Source of the DNA: Peribacillus frigoritolerans
GTDB lineage: Bacteria; Bacillota; Bacilli; Bacillales; DSM-1321
Assembly (NCBI RefSeq): GCF_001636405.1
Contig: NZ_KV440950.1
Span: 5,348,262 to 5,412,261 of the forward strand
Direction of reading: 5' to 3'
Length of the DNA: 64,000 nucleotides
How positions within the stretch are numbered: the stretch's first letter is position 1; each line of letters begins with the position of its first letter. Below, in pieces: positions 8,528-16,182 of this stretch. The position numbers were made by a program, and so were the translations under genes. The notes under the pieces were generated by a model. That model worked only from the letters and a program-made list of their open reading frames with translations. It was not told the DNA's origin and did no database searches.

Positions 8528-9441
8528 TATGATTCACCCTTTCTCGTACGCTTGCAACTTGTTGCCGATGGCAAATCAGTTGCGAGTAAGAAGCTAATAA
8601 TGGAAAGAACCCACAGGCTAGCATTAAATGTAATAGGGTTAAACGGGTGTAATGAGAATGAAGGACTAGCGATCAAGGCACTAATGGTCAGTACTGGAAA
8701 AACAATCATCTGCAGAACAAGTAAATGTCTTTTCTTACGATAAAGAAGCCATACCACTGCAAATAAAATCTCGAGAACGCCTATTATCCCTACACCCTTT
8801 ACAGCAGCAGTCCCCTCCAAGGAAGTTAAACTAGATAGCATCGATACTTCCTCAGGATGTTTGGCAATCATCTTCGGTATTAGCCCATGATAAAGCCAAA
8901 CAAAGAAAAAGAGCATTGTTACTATAGTGTTAATAATGAAACGTACATACTGTGATCGTGGCGATTCCCCCTTTTCGATCCAGCGTTTTAGCACATCAAA
9001 GCTTAGAGCTGTTGCCCACCCCATGATGGGCCGAAAAAAGATGTCTAAAAGCCGTCCAAATAAACCATAACGTACATCATAGTCATATTGGGTGAGAAAT
9101 GTGGTTCCGTTATCTGCCGGAATATACTGCCAATATCCTTTACCTTCACAAATTGGCGAAATTTTTTGATCGGTACCAAAGTGAAGAGAAGATGTCTTTG
9201 AACCATCCTTCTTATTATGCGTACCGATACTTTTACCCCAGCCAGCGACTTTTACCCAACATCCCAATTTCGTTTCATATAAAAAGGATTGCGGATCATC
9301 TTCTGATTTTTTCGGTAAATAAGTAATAGAAGAAAAACGCAAATCCCATTGTTCATGTAGTTCAGGCTTTTGAGTCATACGCCATACTTCGTCTATAGTT
9401 GCCTGAATTGGAATTTCCACATAGATCGGTTTATTTTTCAT
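8527..9441 (-). CDS. SRPBCC (START-like) domain protein with C-terminal membrane helices (YndG-like)
   Basis: About 304 residues. The first ~150 form a START-like ligand-binding fold (IYVEIPIQATIDEVWRM, then TTFLTQYDYDVRYG), and the rest contains about four hydrophobic helices similar to DoxX-type proteins. The start at 9441 is chosen because GGAGGTGAC lies six bases upstream; an earlier in-frame start at 9486 lacks a site. It is the first gene of a three-gene operon. A role in handling a hydrophobic ligand at the membrane is possible, but nothing in the sequence proves it. Confidence 0.65.
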   Translation of the reverse strand: MKNKPIYVEIPIQATIDEVWRMTQKPELHEQWDLRFSSITYLPKKSEDDPQSFLYETKLGCWVKVAGWGKSIGTHNKKDGSKTSSLHFGTDQKISPICEGKGYWQYIPADNGTTFLTQYDYDVRYGLFGRLLDIFFRPIMGWATALSFDVLKRWIEKGESPRSQYVRFIINTIVTMLFFFVWLYHGLIPKMIAKHPEEVSMLSSLTSLEGTAAVKGVGIIGVLEILFAVVWLLYRKKRHLLVLQMIVFPVLTISALIASPSFSLHPFNPITFNASLWVLSIISFLLATDLPSATSCKRTRKGES

Positions 9442-9837
9442 AAATGTCACCTCCATTAATAAAGTAACATAAGTTTCATTACACAATGTTAGAATTCATG
9501 AAATCCCTGTAAGAGTGATAGAGTTTGAAAGACACTCTAAGAACTTATTTTATTGCTCAATTTTCTGGCCCAATTGCTGAACAGAGGTTAAACATCACTA
9601 TCTAACTACCCTGCCCCGTTCGTACAATTGGTTACTCGATGTACTTCCAACTCTTTATCCTACTAGTAATTCAATCAAACTCCACCCTCTTTCGAGGTGT
9701 AGCTTTTAAATAAAGTTTAATCAAAGATATCTCGCAAACCCACATTTTACGATAAATAAAAAAAATCTATTTTGAAAAAAGATTGATCAAAATAGATTAC
9801 TATTCAGAATATTCCAGTTCAATTTTTATAAAATATT
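9442..9837. other. Intergenic stretch with a degenerate repeat and a stem-loop
   Basis: No gene is seen. A degenerate copy of the dispersed palindrome (TAACTACCCTGCCCCGTTCG) lies at 9603-9622. A 12-bp stem-loop at 9764-9798 (AATCTATTTTGA / TCAAAATAGATT) has loop AAAAAGATTGA, nearly the loop of the longer repeats at 11883 and 26482. Confidence 0.5.
9764..9798. repeat. Stem-loop with the AAAAAGATTGA loop
   Basis: A perfect 12-bp stem encloses an 11-base loop. Stem bases differ from those at 11883-11922 and 26482 onward, but the loop and the neighbouring TTTTGA/TCAAAA are shared, which suggests one family with a variable stem. It lies downstream of the small gene at 9838 and could act as its terminator, though the T-run is short. 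Confidence 0.5.
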
Positions 9838-9963
9838 TTAATCAATTTCATTGTATCTAAAGTTTATTCCGCCTTCTCGAATTGAATGTGCCAGCTTTCC
9901 ATGACTTTCCCGGATGGGTTGATGGACAGAAGCATTAGCTGAAATATTTGCCGATTTAGCCAT
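9838..9963 (-). CDS. Small protein of 41 residues, coupled to the SDR gene
   Basis: The reading frame begins MAKSANISANASV and ends in INFRYNEID. Its ATG overlaps the stop of the SDR gene (TGATG) and is preceded by AGGAGGTG, so translation right after the SDR is likely. No helix or motif allows a family call; it may be a truncated gene. It lies at the low-G+C edge of the SDR/TetR block. Confidence 0.45.
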   Translation of the reverse strand: MAKSANISANASVHQPIRESHGKLAHSIREGGINFRYNEID

Positions 9964-10814
9964 CAGTGCACCTCCTCGATCATCCATCCTGCAAGATCGG
10001 ACGGACCGGCCGACTTCTTTTTGTTGGCGGAGCCGTCGCGTGGACGAAGCATGCCGCCAACGAGACGAAGTCCCTGTTTCCTCGTCATGAATCGTCCGAT
10101 CTGCGTACCTATATAATTCTGTGTACCCGGAACGACATACAGCTTCCCGTCCTTAAATGCCCGAAGTGCAACTTCCACTACCCGCTCCGGTGTGTCTTTC
10201 TTACCGACGGCGGCTTCTTCCGCACCTACGACGTTGAAGAAGCCGGTGTCCGTGGCTCCGGGACAAAGTGTGAAAAATTGGACGCCACTGTTGCGGTTTT
10301 CCCACCACAAGGCTTGGGTAAACGACAAGACGAAGGCTTTCGTTGCTCCGTATACGGCCATATAGGGAAGGGGCTGAAATCCGGCGGTCGATGCGACATT
10401 GATAACGGCCCCGGAGTTTCTACTCAACATATCCGGCAAGAACAAGTGCGTCATATCTACTACAGCGGCAACATTGAGCATGACTTCCTCATGCTGGCGC
10501 ACGCCTGACACTTGTTCAAACAAACCGTGCGTGGCAAAGCCGGCGTTGTTGACCAGCAATTCGATCTCTAAATTCAGAAGTTGACATTGCCGATATAACT
10601 CGCCTGGCGCGCCCTCTCTGCCAAGATCGGCAGGAATCACTTCGACCTTGACGCCGTGCTTCTTTCTAAGCTCCGATGCCAGGTTCTCCAGCTTGTTTCT
10701 CGATCGGGCTACGAGTACAAGGTCCCCACCCTCTTTGGCCAATTGTCGGGCGAATTGCTCCCCGATGCCGGATGAAGCTCCCGTGACAAGCGCCCAATTT
10801 CCTTTTATGTTCAT
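9963..10814 (-). CDS. Short-chain dehydrogenase/reductase
   Basis: A 283-residue NAD(P)-dependent oxidoreductase of the classical SDR type. The cofactor motif TGASSGIG is at residues 11-18, NNAG at about 89-92, catalytic Ser142 in INVAST, and Tyr155/Lys159 in YGATK. The substrate is unknown; the closest style is the DltE/YqjQ-like group. The gene is visibly richer in G+C than its neighbours, with codons such as CTC, GCG and CCG. It is divergent from a TetR-family gene of similar base composition; the pair probably arrived together by transfer and the regulator likely controls this gene. Confidence 0.85.
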   Translation of the reverse strand: MNIKGNWALVTGASSGIGEQFARQLAKEGGDLVLVARSRNKLENLASELRKKHGVKVEVIPADLGREGAPGELYRQCQLLNLEIELLVNNAGFATHGLFEQVSGVRQHEEVMLNVAAVVDMTHLFLPDMLSRNSGAVINVASTAGFQPLPYMAVYGATKAFVLSFTQALWWENRNSGVQFFTLCPGATDTGFFNVVGAEEAAVGKKDTPERVVEVALRAFKDGKLYVVPGTQNYIGTQIGRFMTRKQGLRLVGGMLRPRDGSANKKKSAGPSDLAGWMIEEVH

Positions 10815-10847
10815 TGTGCAACTCTCCTATCCACTTTTTTATAATTA

Positions 10848-10861
10848 GGAAACAGTGTTAC
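10848..10861. promoter_or_regulatory. Operator-like palindrome 1 (GGAAACAGTGTTAC)
   Basis: An imperfect palindrome of the form GAAACA-N-TGTTTC, 34 bp before the SDR start. It is exactly inverted at 10920-10933 and close to the copy at 11059-11072. Binding by the neighbouring TetR-family protein is inferred. Confidence 0.55.
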
Positions 10862-10919
10862 TTTTTCCTTAAAAATAATTCCTGACTCTCATAAGAGTCA
10901 AGAATTATGACACGTTCCG

Positions 10920-10933
10920 GTAACACTGTTTCC
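10920..10933. promoter_or_regulatory. Operator-like palindrome 2 (GTAACACTGTTTCC)
   Basis: The exact reverse complement of the 10848 copy, located between the two divergent genes. The two are separated by 58 bases that also contain the small hairpin GACTCT/AGAGTC. Confidence 0.55.
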
Positions 10934-11058
10934 AATTGAAATCATTGTAACTAAGCTTTTTAAGAAAGTCAACATCGTTTTTTGAATCGTTGGTTTTTGG
11001 CATCCCTTGCAACATTGACAACGTTCCGACAATTATATTAAAATTCCTGTTAAGAGCT

Positions 11059-11072
11059 GGAAACATTGTTTC
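11059..11072. promoter_or_regulatory. Operator-like palindrome 3 (GGAAACATTGTTTC)
   Basis: The best-formed of three copies: GAAACA-T-TGTTTC is a perfect palindrome around one base. It lies 33 bp before the TetR-family start, as expected for autoregulation. Confidence 0.6.
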
Positions 11073-11105
11073 TTATTAAAAATGTATTAATTGAGGGTGA
11101 TAGCG

Positions 11106-11756
11106 ATGACAGACCAAAATAATTCCTTCGATGCAAATACGAAAAAGTTGGAAACGTATCAGGAGGCTCGCTTGAAAAATATTGAAAATCTTCGAAAGCT
11201 CGTCGTCGATGCTGCGGCAACGATTTTGTACGATGAGGGTCCTGAAGCTGTGACGGTGCGTAAAGTTGCGCAGAAGATGGATTGCTCAACCAAAATCATA
11301 TACAACCTGTTTGTCAATAAAGATGGACTGGCTCAGCAGCTTTATCTCGACGGCTGCAAGCTTCTCGCCAACGAATTCGAGAGAACGCCGCGCGCTGACG
11401 ATCCGATGCAGCAGCTGTTTAATTTAGGTGAAACCTTCTGGCAATTCGGACAGCGATACTCCGGTTATTACAAGCTGATGTTCGGAGGAGCCTTCGCGGA
11501 TTTCAAACCAGACGAGGAGAGCATACACGGCACCGTAACAGCCATGCGGCAATTGTTGACGGTAATTGGTAATGCGCAAGAGCAGGGACTGATTACCGGT
11601 CCGTATGACACGGAAACCGTCGTCCGTATCTTCTGGGCGTCGCTCCACGGTGTTATCCATCTTTACATGTGCGGACATTTTGGTGATGTGCAGTCCGCAC
11701 ATGCCGTTTACGAGCAAACGTTGTCTTTGGTTGTCGGTTCGTTATTTTCGAGTTGA
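11106..11756 (+). CDS. TetR/AcrR-family transcriptional regulator
   Basis: A 216-residue protein with an N-terminal TetR DNA-binding domain (about residues 25-75: VDAAATILYDEGPEAVTVRK, then CSTKIIYNLFVNKDGL) and a C-terminal ligand domain with the WHG-like segment FWASLHGVIHLY. The ATG at 11106 follows GAGGGTGA; the upstream in-frame TTG at 11091 overlaps that site and is unlikely. Base composition matches the divergent SDR gene. It probably represses both genes through the three palindromes between them. Confidence 0.85.
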   Translation: MTDQNNSFDANTKKLETYQEARLKNIENLRKLVVDAAATILYDEGPEAVTVRKVAQKMDCSTKIIYNLFVNKDGLAQQLYLDGCKLLANEFERTPRADDPMQQLFNLGETFWQFGQRYSGYYKLMFGGAFADFKPDEESIHGTVTAMRQLLTVIGNAQEQGLITGPYDTETVVRIFWASLHGVIHLYMCGHFGDVQSAHAVYEQTLSLVVGSLFSS

Positions 11757-11770
11757 TGCTTCTAGAGAGG

Positions 11771-11800
11771 GAAAAGCACCTTAGGGTGTCTTTTCTTTAT
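11771..11800 (+). terminator. Terminator of the TetR-family gene
   Basis: GAAAAG-CACC and GGTG-T-CTTTTC pair with a single bulge around TTA, followed by TTTATTTTT. It starts 14 bases after the stop codon. Confidence 0.6.
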
Positions 11801-11864
11801 TTTTAACACGTCGCAACTTTATTTCAAAACGACACGAGGGTATTTTTTTAATACAAGCAACCTT

Positions 11865-11998
11865 GATAAATGAATAAATAGAAAGGGCATGTTTTGAAAA
11901 AGATTAATCAAAACATGCCCTTATACTATTTAATTGGATTCTTCTTTTATAAAAAAGATTGAACATTTTTATGTTCCTTAATCAACTAACGCACCCGT
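11865..11998. repeat. About 130-bp dispersed repeat, copy 1
   Basis: It begins with a 15-bp perfect stem (11883-11897 / 11908-11922, AAGGGCATGTTTTGA) and runs through TATACTATTTAATTGGATT and TATAAAAAAGATTG into a copy of the AACTAAC palindrome. A nearly identical copy lies at 26466-26600. No coding potential is seen. It is probably a non-autonomous intergenic element. Confidence 0.75.
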
Positions 11999-12123
11999 TG
12001 TTTCTATAAAAGTAATTCTTATTAAAGAATCGCACCCTTTAACGGAACAACTCTATTACCACTCAAAAATCCCCTTGAACCATTTTTAAATTTCAGATGC
12101 ACTTTATCTCTTGGACATAAAAA

Positions 12124-12155
12124 TACCCCTTTAGAGGATATTATCTAAAGGGGTA
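12124..12155. terminator. Perfect 12-bp hairpin downstream of the RHH gene
   Basis: TACCCCTTTAGA pairs with TCTAAAGGGGTA around an 8-base loop. On the minus strand it is followed by TTTTTATG, so it could end the mRNA of the 12205-12890 gene pair. Confidence 0.55.
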
Positions 12156-12204
12156 AAATGATGCAACTTTATTATAAACATCGTGACTTTATTTCAAAGA
12201 CACA

Positions 12205-12708
12205 TCACTTTCCCTTTAATTCAGCTAAATAGTGCCTTACGGCATTTTCAACTAGTTCATAAACCGTCCTATCATGAATGATTGCTTGTATTTTTAGTTC
12301 CTTCATAAGTTCAACATCCATATCGAATGAAGAACGTTTTCTTATTACGTTGGTTCGTTCTATGGTTGGTGCTGATTGTTCGTTCGCTTGTTTGACCTGT
12401 TCTTTACCACGTTTTATGCCAACGTTAGAACGTTGGTTGGTATCTTTAGGTTCTTTATTTACATTAGTTGAAACGTTCGCCTTCGCTTTTCCTGCTGTTG
12501 CAAAGTCATAAATAAGCTGCTCTTGTACCGTTTCCTCGTCACCATCACCAACAAAGTACCAGCCTTTTTCGCCTGAATTTCTATACTCATAACCAGCTTT
12601 ATTCAAAGCTTTTCTTAGTGATTTTTCTGAAAGATGAACATCAGCCCTTTTGGCAATATTCGCTGGTGTATCAGTTATAATTAACTCCAGGATTTTACCG
12701 ATTTTCAT
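12205..12708 (-). CDS. Hypothetical DNA-binding protein with C-terminal ribbon-helix-helix
   Basis: 167 residues. The N-terminal ~60 look like a winged-helix segment (SEKSLRKALNKAGYEYR, then GWYFVGDG), the middle is polar and low-complexity, and the last ~45 (KRSSFDMDVELMKELKIQAI, then YELVENAVRHYL) fit a CopG/Arc-type ribbon-helix-helix. The ATG overlaps the stop of the upstream small gene (ATGA). Such architectures are common on Bacillus plasmids and integrated elements; a role in copy control or transcription is inference. Confidence 0.55.
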   Translation of the reverse strand: MKIGKILELIITDTPANIAKRADVHLSEKSLRKALNKAGYEYRNSGEKGWYFVGDGDEETVQEQLIYDFATAGKAKANVSTNVNKEPKDTNQRSNVGIKRGKEQVKQANEQSAPTIERTNVIRKRSSFDMDVELMKELKIQAIIHDRTVYELVENAVRHYLAELKGK

Positions 12709-12890
12709 TTAGTACGCTCACGGGAAAACCAATACTTTGTTTTGATATTTCGATAAGTCCCTATGTCTTTGATCAGCTCGGCAATAAGATCATAACCGCA
12801 ATATGTGTGCCTCAGCGTGCTAAATTCATCCAATGTGACATAATCATCACTCTTTAATTCAACGTGACACTCTCCACAACAAATCCCCAT
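12705..12890 (-). CDS. Small cysteine-rich protein, probable zinc binder
   Basis: 61 residues beginning MGICCGECHVELKSDDYV. Cysteines in CCGEC plus a later HTYCGY suggest a zinc site. The start at 12890 is chosen because GGAGGTG lies six bases upstream; the earlier in-frame ATG at 12905 overlaps that site. It is translated ahead of, and overlaps by four bases with, the ribbon-helix-helix gene. Function unknown. Confidence 0.5.
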   Translation of the reverse strand: MGICCGECHVELKSDDYVTLDEFSTLRHTYCGYDLIAELIKDIGTYRNIKTKYWFSRERTK

Positions 12891-13036
12891 ATCCAACACC
12901 TCCAAAAAGTATATTAATATATTCGTCGAAACTTGGTGGCCATCCTTCTTTCGTACAAAAAACAGGTCTATTGACGGTCCTTTAATGTTTGTTAGTTTTT
13001 CAAATCTAGACCTAATTATAAAAAACCTTAATAAAT

Positions 13037-13080
13037 AAAGGAGAGTACATATTAGCCATGTATAATATGTACTCTCCTTT
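13037..13080. repeat. 18-bp perfect hairpin
   Basis: Arms 13037-13054 and 13063-13080 (AAAGGAGAGTACATATTA and its complement) enclose the loop GCCATGTA. A T-run follows on the plus strand and a copy of the AACTA palindrome starts ten bases later. It looks like a terminator but no plus-strand gene precedes it. Confidence 0.7.
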
Positions 13081-13090
13081 TTTCTTTTAG

Positions 13091-13114
13091 TGAACTAGCG
13101 CACCCGTTAGTTCA
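13091..13114 (+). repeat. Dispersed palindrome, copy at 13091
   Basis: TGAACTA and TAGTTCA form a 7-bp perfect stem around GCGCACCCGT. It is a well-preserved member of the window-wide family and is followed by AAAAAAAGCGATT like the copy near 26840. Confidence 0.75.
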
Positions 13115-13291
13115 TTAAAAAAAGCGATTCTGGAATATTGAAAAAAGGAGGCCATCCTTTTGGACAGCCCCATTTCCGCTAATTATAAAATTTCTAGTAG
13201 AGCTCATCATTATATTGGTTACTTCAGAATGTTACCATCTATACTTCAGAGTAGGTATCCCCAAAATGAATTGGCTTTCAACCTTTGAAAA

Positions 13292-13725
13292 CTATGAGAA
13301 TACTGCAATTTTACGTGCGATAGATTCTGTTAAACGAGATGCTACTTTTGGAACAGCCCATTTAATAATTGGTGTTAACACCGCACCAGATAATCCGCCT
13401 GCATGGATTTCCACCGTACAAGTCATTATTGTTTTACCATTAACATCTTCTGCAGTAAAGTGACCGCTTCCTGTAAAATTATCTGATAAACCTTTTAGTT
13501 CAAACTTAATGTTTGAAGGTTCATTCCATTCAGTAATATCTACCTGCGCTTGTATTGTTTTTTAATACCTTTCACACTACCTTCAAATGTCCAAATAGAT
13601 TGCTTGTCATTTATGATTTCATGTTCTTTATAGGCTGGTACTGTCGTTGCCCATTTTTCGAGATCACTGACATAATCCCAAACTGCTTGTACATCCACTG
13701 GAACTACTACAGTATGCGTTCCCAT
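13292..13725 (-). pseudogene. CoxG-like SRPBCC protein, frameshifted
   Basis: The first frame reads from MGTHTVVVPVDVQAVWDYV to GSVKGIKK and then closes. A shift of one base in the run of six A's at 13558-13563 opens a frame that continues TIQAQVDITEWNEPSNIKFE and ends ARKIAVFS. The joined product of about 145 residues is a normal-length CoxG/SRPBCC (carbon monoxide dehydrogenase subunit G-like) domain. One missing A restores the gene. It may be a true pseudogene, a slippage gene or a base-call error. Confidence 0.75.
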
Positions 13726-13945
13726 TGCCACTATGATCCCCACCTTCACTATGTATGAATTGTAACTTTTCATTTCTACAAAATAATTATTACATAAAAA
13801 GCATAAACTTACATCTCTAATTATACATAGCTTTCCTTCTTCTAATCCTCCAATTATTTTTAGAATCAAAATTTTTCAATCCTACGCACCCTTTGGCATT
13901 TATCTTTTCCGTTTATGCAAGCCGGTCACATAATACAGGACTACC

Positions 13946-14137
13946 AACAATCCGCTGATTGAGCTTGGCCGTATGGAATTGAACAGAAATCCTGAAAACT
14001 ACTTTGCTGAAGTAGAGCAAGCCACATTCTCACCGGGAACATTCGTACCGGGAATTGAGGCTTCCCCGGACAAGATGCTTCAAGGGCGTCTATTCGCATA
14101 CGGAGATGCACACCGTTACCGTGTGGGCTCGGAATAA
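13946..14137 (+). pseudogene. Internal fragment of a heme catalase (katA-like)
   Basis: 64 codons encode [34 protein letters not shown] and [17 protein letters not shown], the well-known segment around the proximal heme-ligand region of monofunctional catalases, where Tyr in [11 protein letters not shown] binds heme iron. The flanks are unrelated, the frame ends at GSE-stop, and no start is present. G+C is higher than the surroundings. It is a stray fragment of roughly an eighth of a catalase gene. Confidence 0.85.
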
Positions 14138-14178
14138 CAGGACAAGCGTTTTTAAGCGACCTTAATGTCACTTAACAG

Positions 14179-14223
14179 TATTCCTTATGGAACTATCCTG
14201 CCCCGTTAGTTCTATAAGGAATA
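14179..14223. repeat. Dispersed palindrome with extended stem
   Basis: TATTCCTTAT-G-GAACTA pairs with TAGTTC-T-ATAAGGAATA, giving 16 of 17 pairs around TCCTGCCCCGT. The inner part is the repeat family common to the window; the outer arms are unique here. It lies at the 3' side of the 14226-14453 gene. Confidence 0.75.
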
Positions 14224-14225
14224 CC

Positions 14226-14453
14226 TTAAAGAATTCCGTATAGACCCAAAACAACACACATTAATCCTCCGAAAATAAATAAAACTTTAAGAAACCAATA
14301 GTTAACTGTTGGTGGTAAGGGCGTTATATATTTGATGTGTTCAAAAAATTTGCTATTATCAAACCGAAAACGAGTCGTATAAATCAAACCAGTCCAGGTT
14401 GCGATAATGCCAAATATAGTTGTAAATATAGACCAAAAAAAGTCTTTGTCCAC
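14226..14453 (-). CDS. Small two-helix membrane protein
   Basis: 75 residues with hydrophobic segments at about 6-26 (FWSIFTTIFGIIATWTGLIY) and 52-74 (FLKVLFIFGGLMCVVLGLYG). The GTG start at 14453 follows AGGTGGGG with eight bases between. Similar in style to small uncharacterised Bacillus membrane proteins; no family recognised. It stands alone, with the palindromic repeat directly after its stop. Confidence 0.6.
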   Translation of the reverse strand: MDKDFFWSIFTTIFGIIATWTGLIYTTRFRFDNSKFFEHIKYITPLPPTVNYWFLKVLFIFGGLMCVVLGLYGIL

Positions 14454-14516
14454 TCTATTAACCCCACCTAACTTAAAATTCCTTTCTTTTATACGGGTTT
14501 ACCTCTAAGTTCCACA

Positions 14517-14690
14517 AGAAAACAAAGATTTAAGAAGCATCCTAAGCCTAGTGAGTATCCAAATGTTTTAAAAATTTCTGCTGGAGATTACTGGTGTATC
14601 CAAAATAACGGCCGCTCTATTGAATTTTCAGTGAAGAATGGATATCTGATGACGAGTTTTTTGTCACCGAATCTGAAATTCATGGAATAA
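14517..14690 (+). pseudogene. 3' remnant of an unknown gene
   Basis: An open frame without any start codon encodes KKHPKPSEYPNVLKISAGDY, then WCIQNNGRSIEFSVKNGYL, and ends FLSPNLKFME. The composition is protein-like, yet there is no start or ribosome site. It is best read as the tail of a lost gene. Confidence 0.4.
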
Positions 14691-14733
14691 TAATAAACTG
14701 TGTCATCAATTGAAAAAAGAACTTCAAATAAAA

Positions 14734-14764
14734 AAACATAGGAGATTTTAGTCTTCCTATGTTT
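14734..14764 (-). terminator. Terminator of the 14774-14923 gene
   Basis: AAACATAGGA / TCCTATGTTT form a 10-bp stem. On the minus strand the stem is followed by seven T's. It begins ten bases after the stop codon. Confidence 0.75.
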
Positions 14765-14773
14765 TAAATCATA

Positions 14774-14923
14774 TTATTTATCCGTTTGTTTTTGCTTCTT
14801 TTTCAAATACTCCGCACGGATTTTTTCAAGTTGCTGCTTTTTATCAAATTTGGCAGGCATATGTTTTTCATGAAACTTTGTCACAGCTACCTTACCTTTG
14901 GTATCCAATTGATATTTTCCCAC
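14774..14923 (-). CDS. Small basic conserved protein, 49 residues
   Basis: Encodes MGKYQLDTKGKVAVTKFHEK followed by HMPAKFDKKQQLEKIRAEYL and a lysine-rich tail. The GTG at 14923 is preferred because AGGTG is six bases upstream; another in-frame GTG at 14932 overlaps that site. The sequence is highly charged and probably helical, and a clean terminator follows. Small proteins of this look occur in Bacillus but I cannot name the family. Confidence 0.6.
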   Translation of the reverse strand: MGKYQLDTKGKVAVTKFHEKHMPAKFDKKQQLEKIRAEYLKKKQKQTDK

Positions 14924-15620
14924 TTTGTTCACCTACTTTTCTTGTCTTTAAAGAGAATCTATTCAACCAATATAATATACCTTATTTTACTGAAGTAAAC
15001 CTTATTACTTTTTTAGTGTACCGCTAACTTTGCCTATATCAGTAAAAACATTAAAAACTTGGTAAAATAATTAATCGCCAAATGGTATTCATTTCATTGT
15101 TATAATTAACATAAAATGCTTTGACATTCTGCATAAGCCTCAATAATTCTATTTCTTGTTTGTTCAGCTCTTTTCTAAAGATCCAATTGTTCGGTAAATA
15201 AGGTTTAAAATATTAAAACAATCTAAGTCTCCTCCATCTTTAAATGGTTCTTAATGCTAATAACCATTACGTTCTCGATGATTTCAAATTTAGGTTTCTG
15301 AGGAGAAATATTGTTTTTTGCAGAGTCCTTTTCTACTTGTTTAAAAAAATCTACATCCCCAATATTTTTCTCCAAAAAATCACGCTTTATTATTAACTTT
15401 TACCCTAATTAAATGACAAGGCCATGTGGTGGAAAAAGGAAAAACCTTGTTGAACGAACAGGTGTGTTAGCTGAATATAGTTCACAGTACCTGTTCAAGT
15501 CCTGATTTCACAATAAAATGCCAGACTTTTCTTTTTCTTATGGGACTAAAGAGCCAGGTTAGTTTAACAAGGTAATATTTGGATTGAGATAGATATAAGT
15601 AGAAATTTTACACTTCTATT
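14924..15620. other. Gene-poor stretch with two minus-strand remnants
   Basis: Two broken minus-strand frames are readable: one near 15040-15185 containing NKQEIELLRLMQNVKAFYVN, and one near 15225-15385 containing RDFLEKNIGDVDFFKQVEKD and KFEIIENVMVISIKNHL, ending MEET. Neither has a start or a recognisable family. The remainder shows nothing I can name. Confidence 0.35.
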
Positions 15621-16118
15621 TTAAATCGAAGCTGATGAGGAAGCAGCTGCTTGATCAGCCTTCACACAATCAATTGCAACAACAAGTGCAATAATAATCG
15701 TTTCCATCTCTTCATCTATTATTTGAACCTTGTAGCTATCGCCCCAAGTGAACCACTCCTTGCACACTTTACCTACGATTTGACCATGCTGTAAAACTTG
15801 AAAATCCATATCCCACCAATTACCATGTACTTCAATGCCTGCCGCATCAATTGTATATCGTGCTTTTAAGAAGGAAAATTCCTTCTTTATTGTTAATACC
15901 TCTCGGCCATTCACCTCAACCAAAAACTTTGGTAAAAAGCTGAACACCTTTTTCGTAATGAGTGCTACTTCATCTCTTGCTGTATTCATAATGGAGAAAG
16001 TCTTTGGAACTTGCATAAAACTTCCTTCCACGTAATATATATCCTTCTCCTGCTGATCCTTTACTGTAAATTTCCCACTAAGACTGAATACCTTCTGTTT
16101 AATATAAAGCTGCCTCAT
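15621..16118 (-). CDS. LURP-one-related protein (YxjI-like)
   Basis: 165 residues starting MRQLYIKQKVFSLSGKFTV, with the repeated beta-strand pattern of the LURP-one/tubby-like fold: VEGSFMQVPKTFSI, EVALITKKVFSFLPKFLVEV, IVGKVCKEWFTWGDSYKVQI. The fold may bind membrane phospholipid, but the function of the bacterial members is unknown. The start at 16118 follows GGGAGG; the in-frame ATG five codons earlier lies across that site. Single gene. Confidence 0.8.
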   Translation of the reverse strand: MRQLYIKQKVFSLSGKFTVKDQQEKDIYYVEGSFMQVPKTFSIMNTARDEVALITKKVFSFLPKFLVEVNGREVLTIKKEFSFLKARYTIDAAGIEVHGNWWDMDFQVLQHGQIVGKVCKEWFTWGDSYKVQIIDEEMETIIIALVVAIDCVKADQAAASSSASI

Positions 16119-16182
16119 ACTAATGCCTCCCAACCTTAAGCCTTTACATTACTTACGATTAAAATGGGCATTGGTTCCAATC

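Noticed and set aside
13215..13463. 82-codon plus-strand ORF
   Set aside because: It lies opposite the frameshifted CoxG-like gene, whose minus-strand frame is clearly coding.
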